NCBI GenBank assembly: GCA_020216655.1
Contig: JAIWNU010000204.1
Span: 1-6,684, forward strand
Direction of reading: 5' to 3'
Source: Treponema sp.
Lineage (GTDB): Bacteria > Spirochaetota > Spirochaetia > Treponematales > Breznakiellaceae
Length of the DNA stretch: 6,684 nt
The position numbers were made by a program, and so were the translations under genes. The notes under the pieces were generated by a model. The model was not told where the DNA came from and did no database searches. It saw only the letters and a program-made list of their open reading frames with translations. Below are positions 6,186 through 6,684 of the stretch, piece by piece (position 1 is the first letter of the stretch; each line of letters begins with the position of its first letter).

Positions 6186-6684
6186 CTACAGACCAATGCG
6201 GCTTGCTGCTTCTCGGCGGGCCCGTTCGATTTTTTGCATTTTCCGGTAATATTCGGTTTGTTTAACTACCTCGGACACGTCAGTAATGGAAATTTTATTA
6301 TCCACCACACGGATTTTAGAATTTTCCAAAAGTTTACGGATAACTAGGTTGCCCTCTGCAGTGGGGAGCCCAACCATATTGATCAGTTCTTTGGGACCAA
6401 AATCGAAGGTATGCGGAGCGTTCCCCAGAGGAACTCGATTCTTTTCCAGCTGAATCAGCAAGGCGTCGTACATTCTGCCCAAAGGATCCGTGATAAGCGT
6501 GTTAGCGAGCTGTTTATAGATGAACCAAATACGCTCTGCCAGGAGCTGGGTAAGGCGGCTAATGATTTGTGGCTGGGTGCCTACCATCCGTTCAAAGTTT
6601 TCCTTATTTACCGCAAGGACCGTACAGTCTTCGTAGGCGATTGCATTGGCAGACCGGGGTTTAGACTCCAGCAGGGCCATTTCG
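6186..6684 (-). CDS. Crp/Fnr-type cyclic-nucleotide-binding protein (partial, C-terminal part)
   Basis: The gene runs in from the right edge; the codon before the first ATG in view is GAA, so the frame continues and that ATG is internal. The visible 165 residues begin in the phosphate-binding cassette of a cNMP domain: E-M-A-L-L-E, then P-R-S-A, where the arginine holds the nucleotide phosphate and R-S-A matches E. coli Crp. A long helix follows (about 36-62 from the ATG, the usual dimer helix), then a winged-helix region with helix-turn-helix at about 96-120 (KELINMVGL, then RKLLEN) and a wing strand NKISITD. The C-terminus adds a basic helix, EYYRKMQKIERARREAASRIGL without its last residues (143-160). 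Family members are cytoplasmic transcription factors that respond to cAMP or related ligands. Here the recognition helix reads PTAEGNL where relatives have SRETVSR, so DNA target or binding is doubtful. The family call is strong; ligand and target are inference. Confidence 0.86.
   Translation of the reverse strand, partial: EMALLESKPRSANAIAYEDCTVLAVNKENFERMVGTQPQIISRLTQLLAERIWFIYKQLANTLITDPLGRMYDALLIQLEKNRVPLGNAPHTFDFGPKELINMVGLPTAEGNLVIRKLLENSKIRVVDNKISITDVSEVVKQTEYYRKMQKIERARREAASRIGL

Overview
The window looks like spirochaete chromosome, most likely a Treponema or closely related Treponemataceae of moderate GC, perhaps of the termite-gut or free-living type. The species is not resolved. 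The evidence is a YcgR-like PilZ protein directly overlapping a TPR protein, a diverged Crp-type cyclic-nucleotide-binding protein, lipoproteins with loose spirochaete-style lipoboxes, and several short secreted proteins of no recognised family. This rests on recognising protein families by eye, not on a search. There are no RNA genes, insertion sequences, CRISPR arrays or phage genes.

Left block (1-2084): the 3' end of a plus-strand gene enters from the left and encodes the C-terminus of a glucosaminidase-type peptidoglycan hydrolase. It collides tail to tail, with a 46-bp overlap, with a minus-strand pair. That pair is an unknown cytoplasmic protein (1488-2084) followed 12 bp later by a 432-residue lipoprotein (177-1475) with an internal duplication.

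Middle block (2085-4931): a 58-bp divergent intergenic region separates the minus-strand pair from a plus-strand run. The run is a calcineurin-like metallophosphoesterase, then a two-domain PilZ protein expected to bind c-di-GMP, then a TPR protein whose start lies inside the PilZ gene. The PilZ-TPR overlap suggests coupled translation and a shared function.

Right block (4950-6684): a minus-strand run reads in from the right edge. It consists of the C-terminal two thirds of a Crp/Fnr-type protein, then a secreted protein of unknown function whose start is uncertain, then a DUF192 lipoprotein that overlaps it by 11 bp. This run converges with the TPR gene across 18 bp with no good terminator.

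Together the genes suggest envelope and signalling housekeeping: two nucleotide second-messenger receptors (PilZ and a cNMP domain) sit within 3 kb, surrounded by exported proteins. I see no clear defence, mobile or biosynthetic system. The most unusual points are the duplicated lipoprotein, the heavily changed recognition helix of the Crp-like protein, the PilZ-TPR coupling, and the overlapping convergent gene ends.
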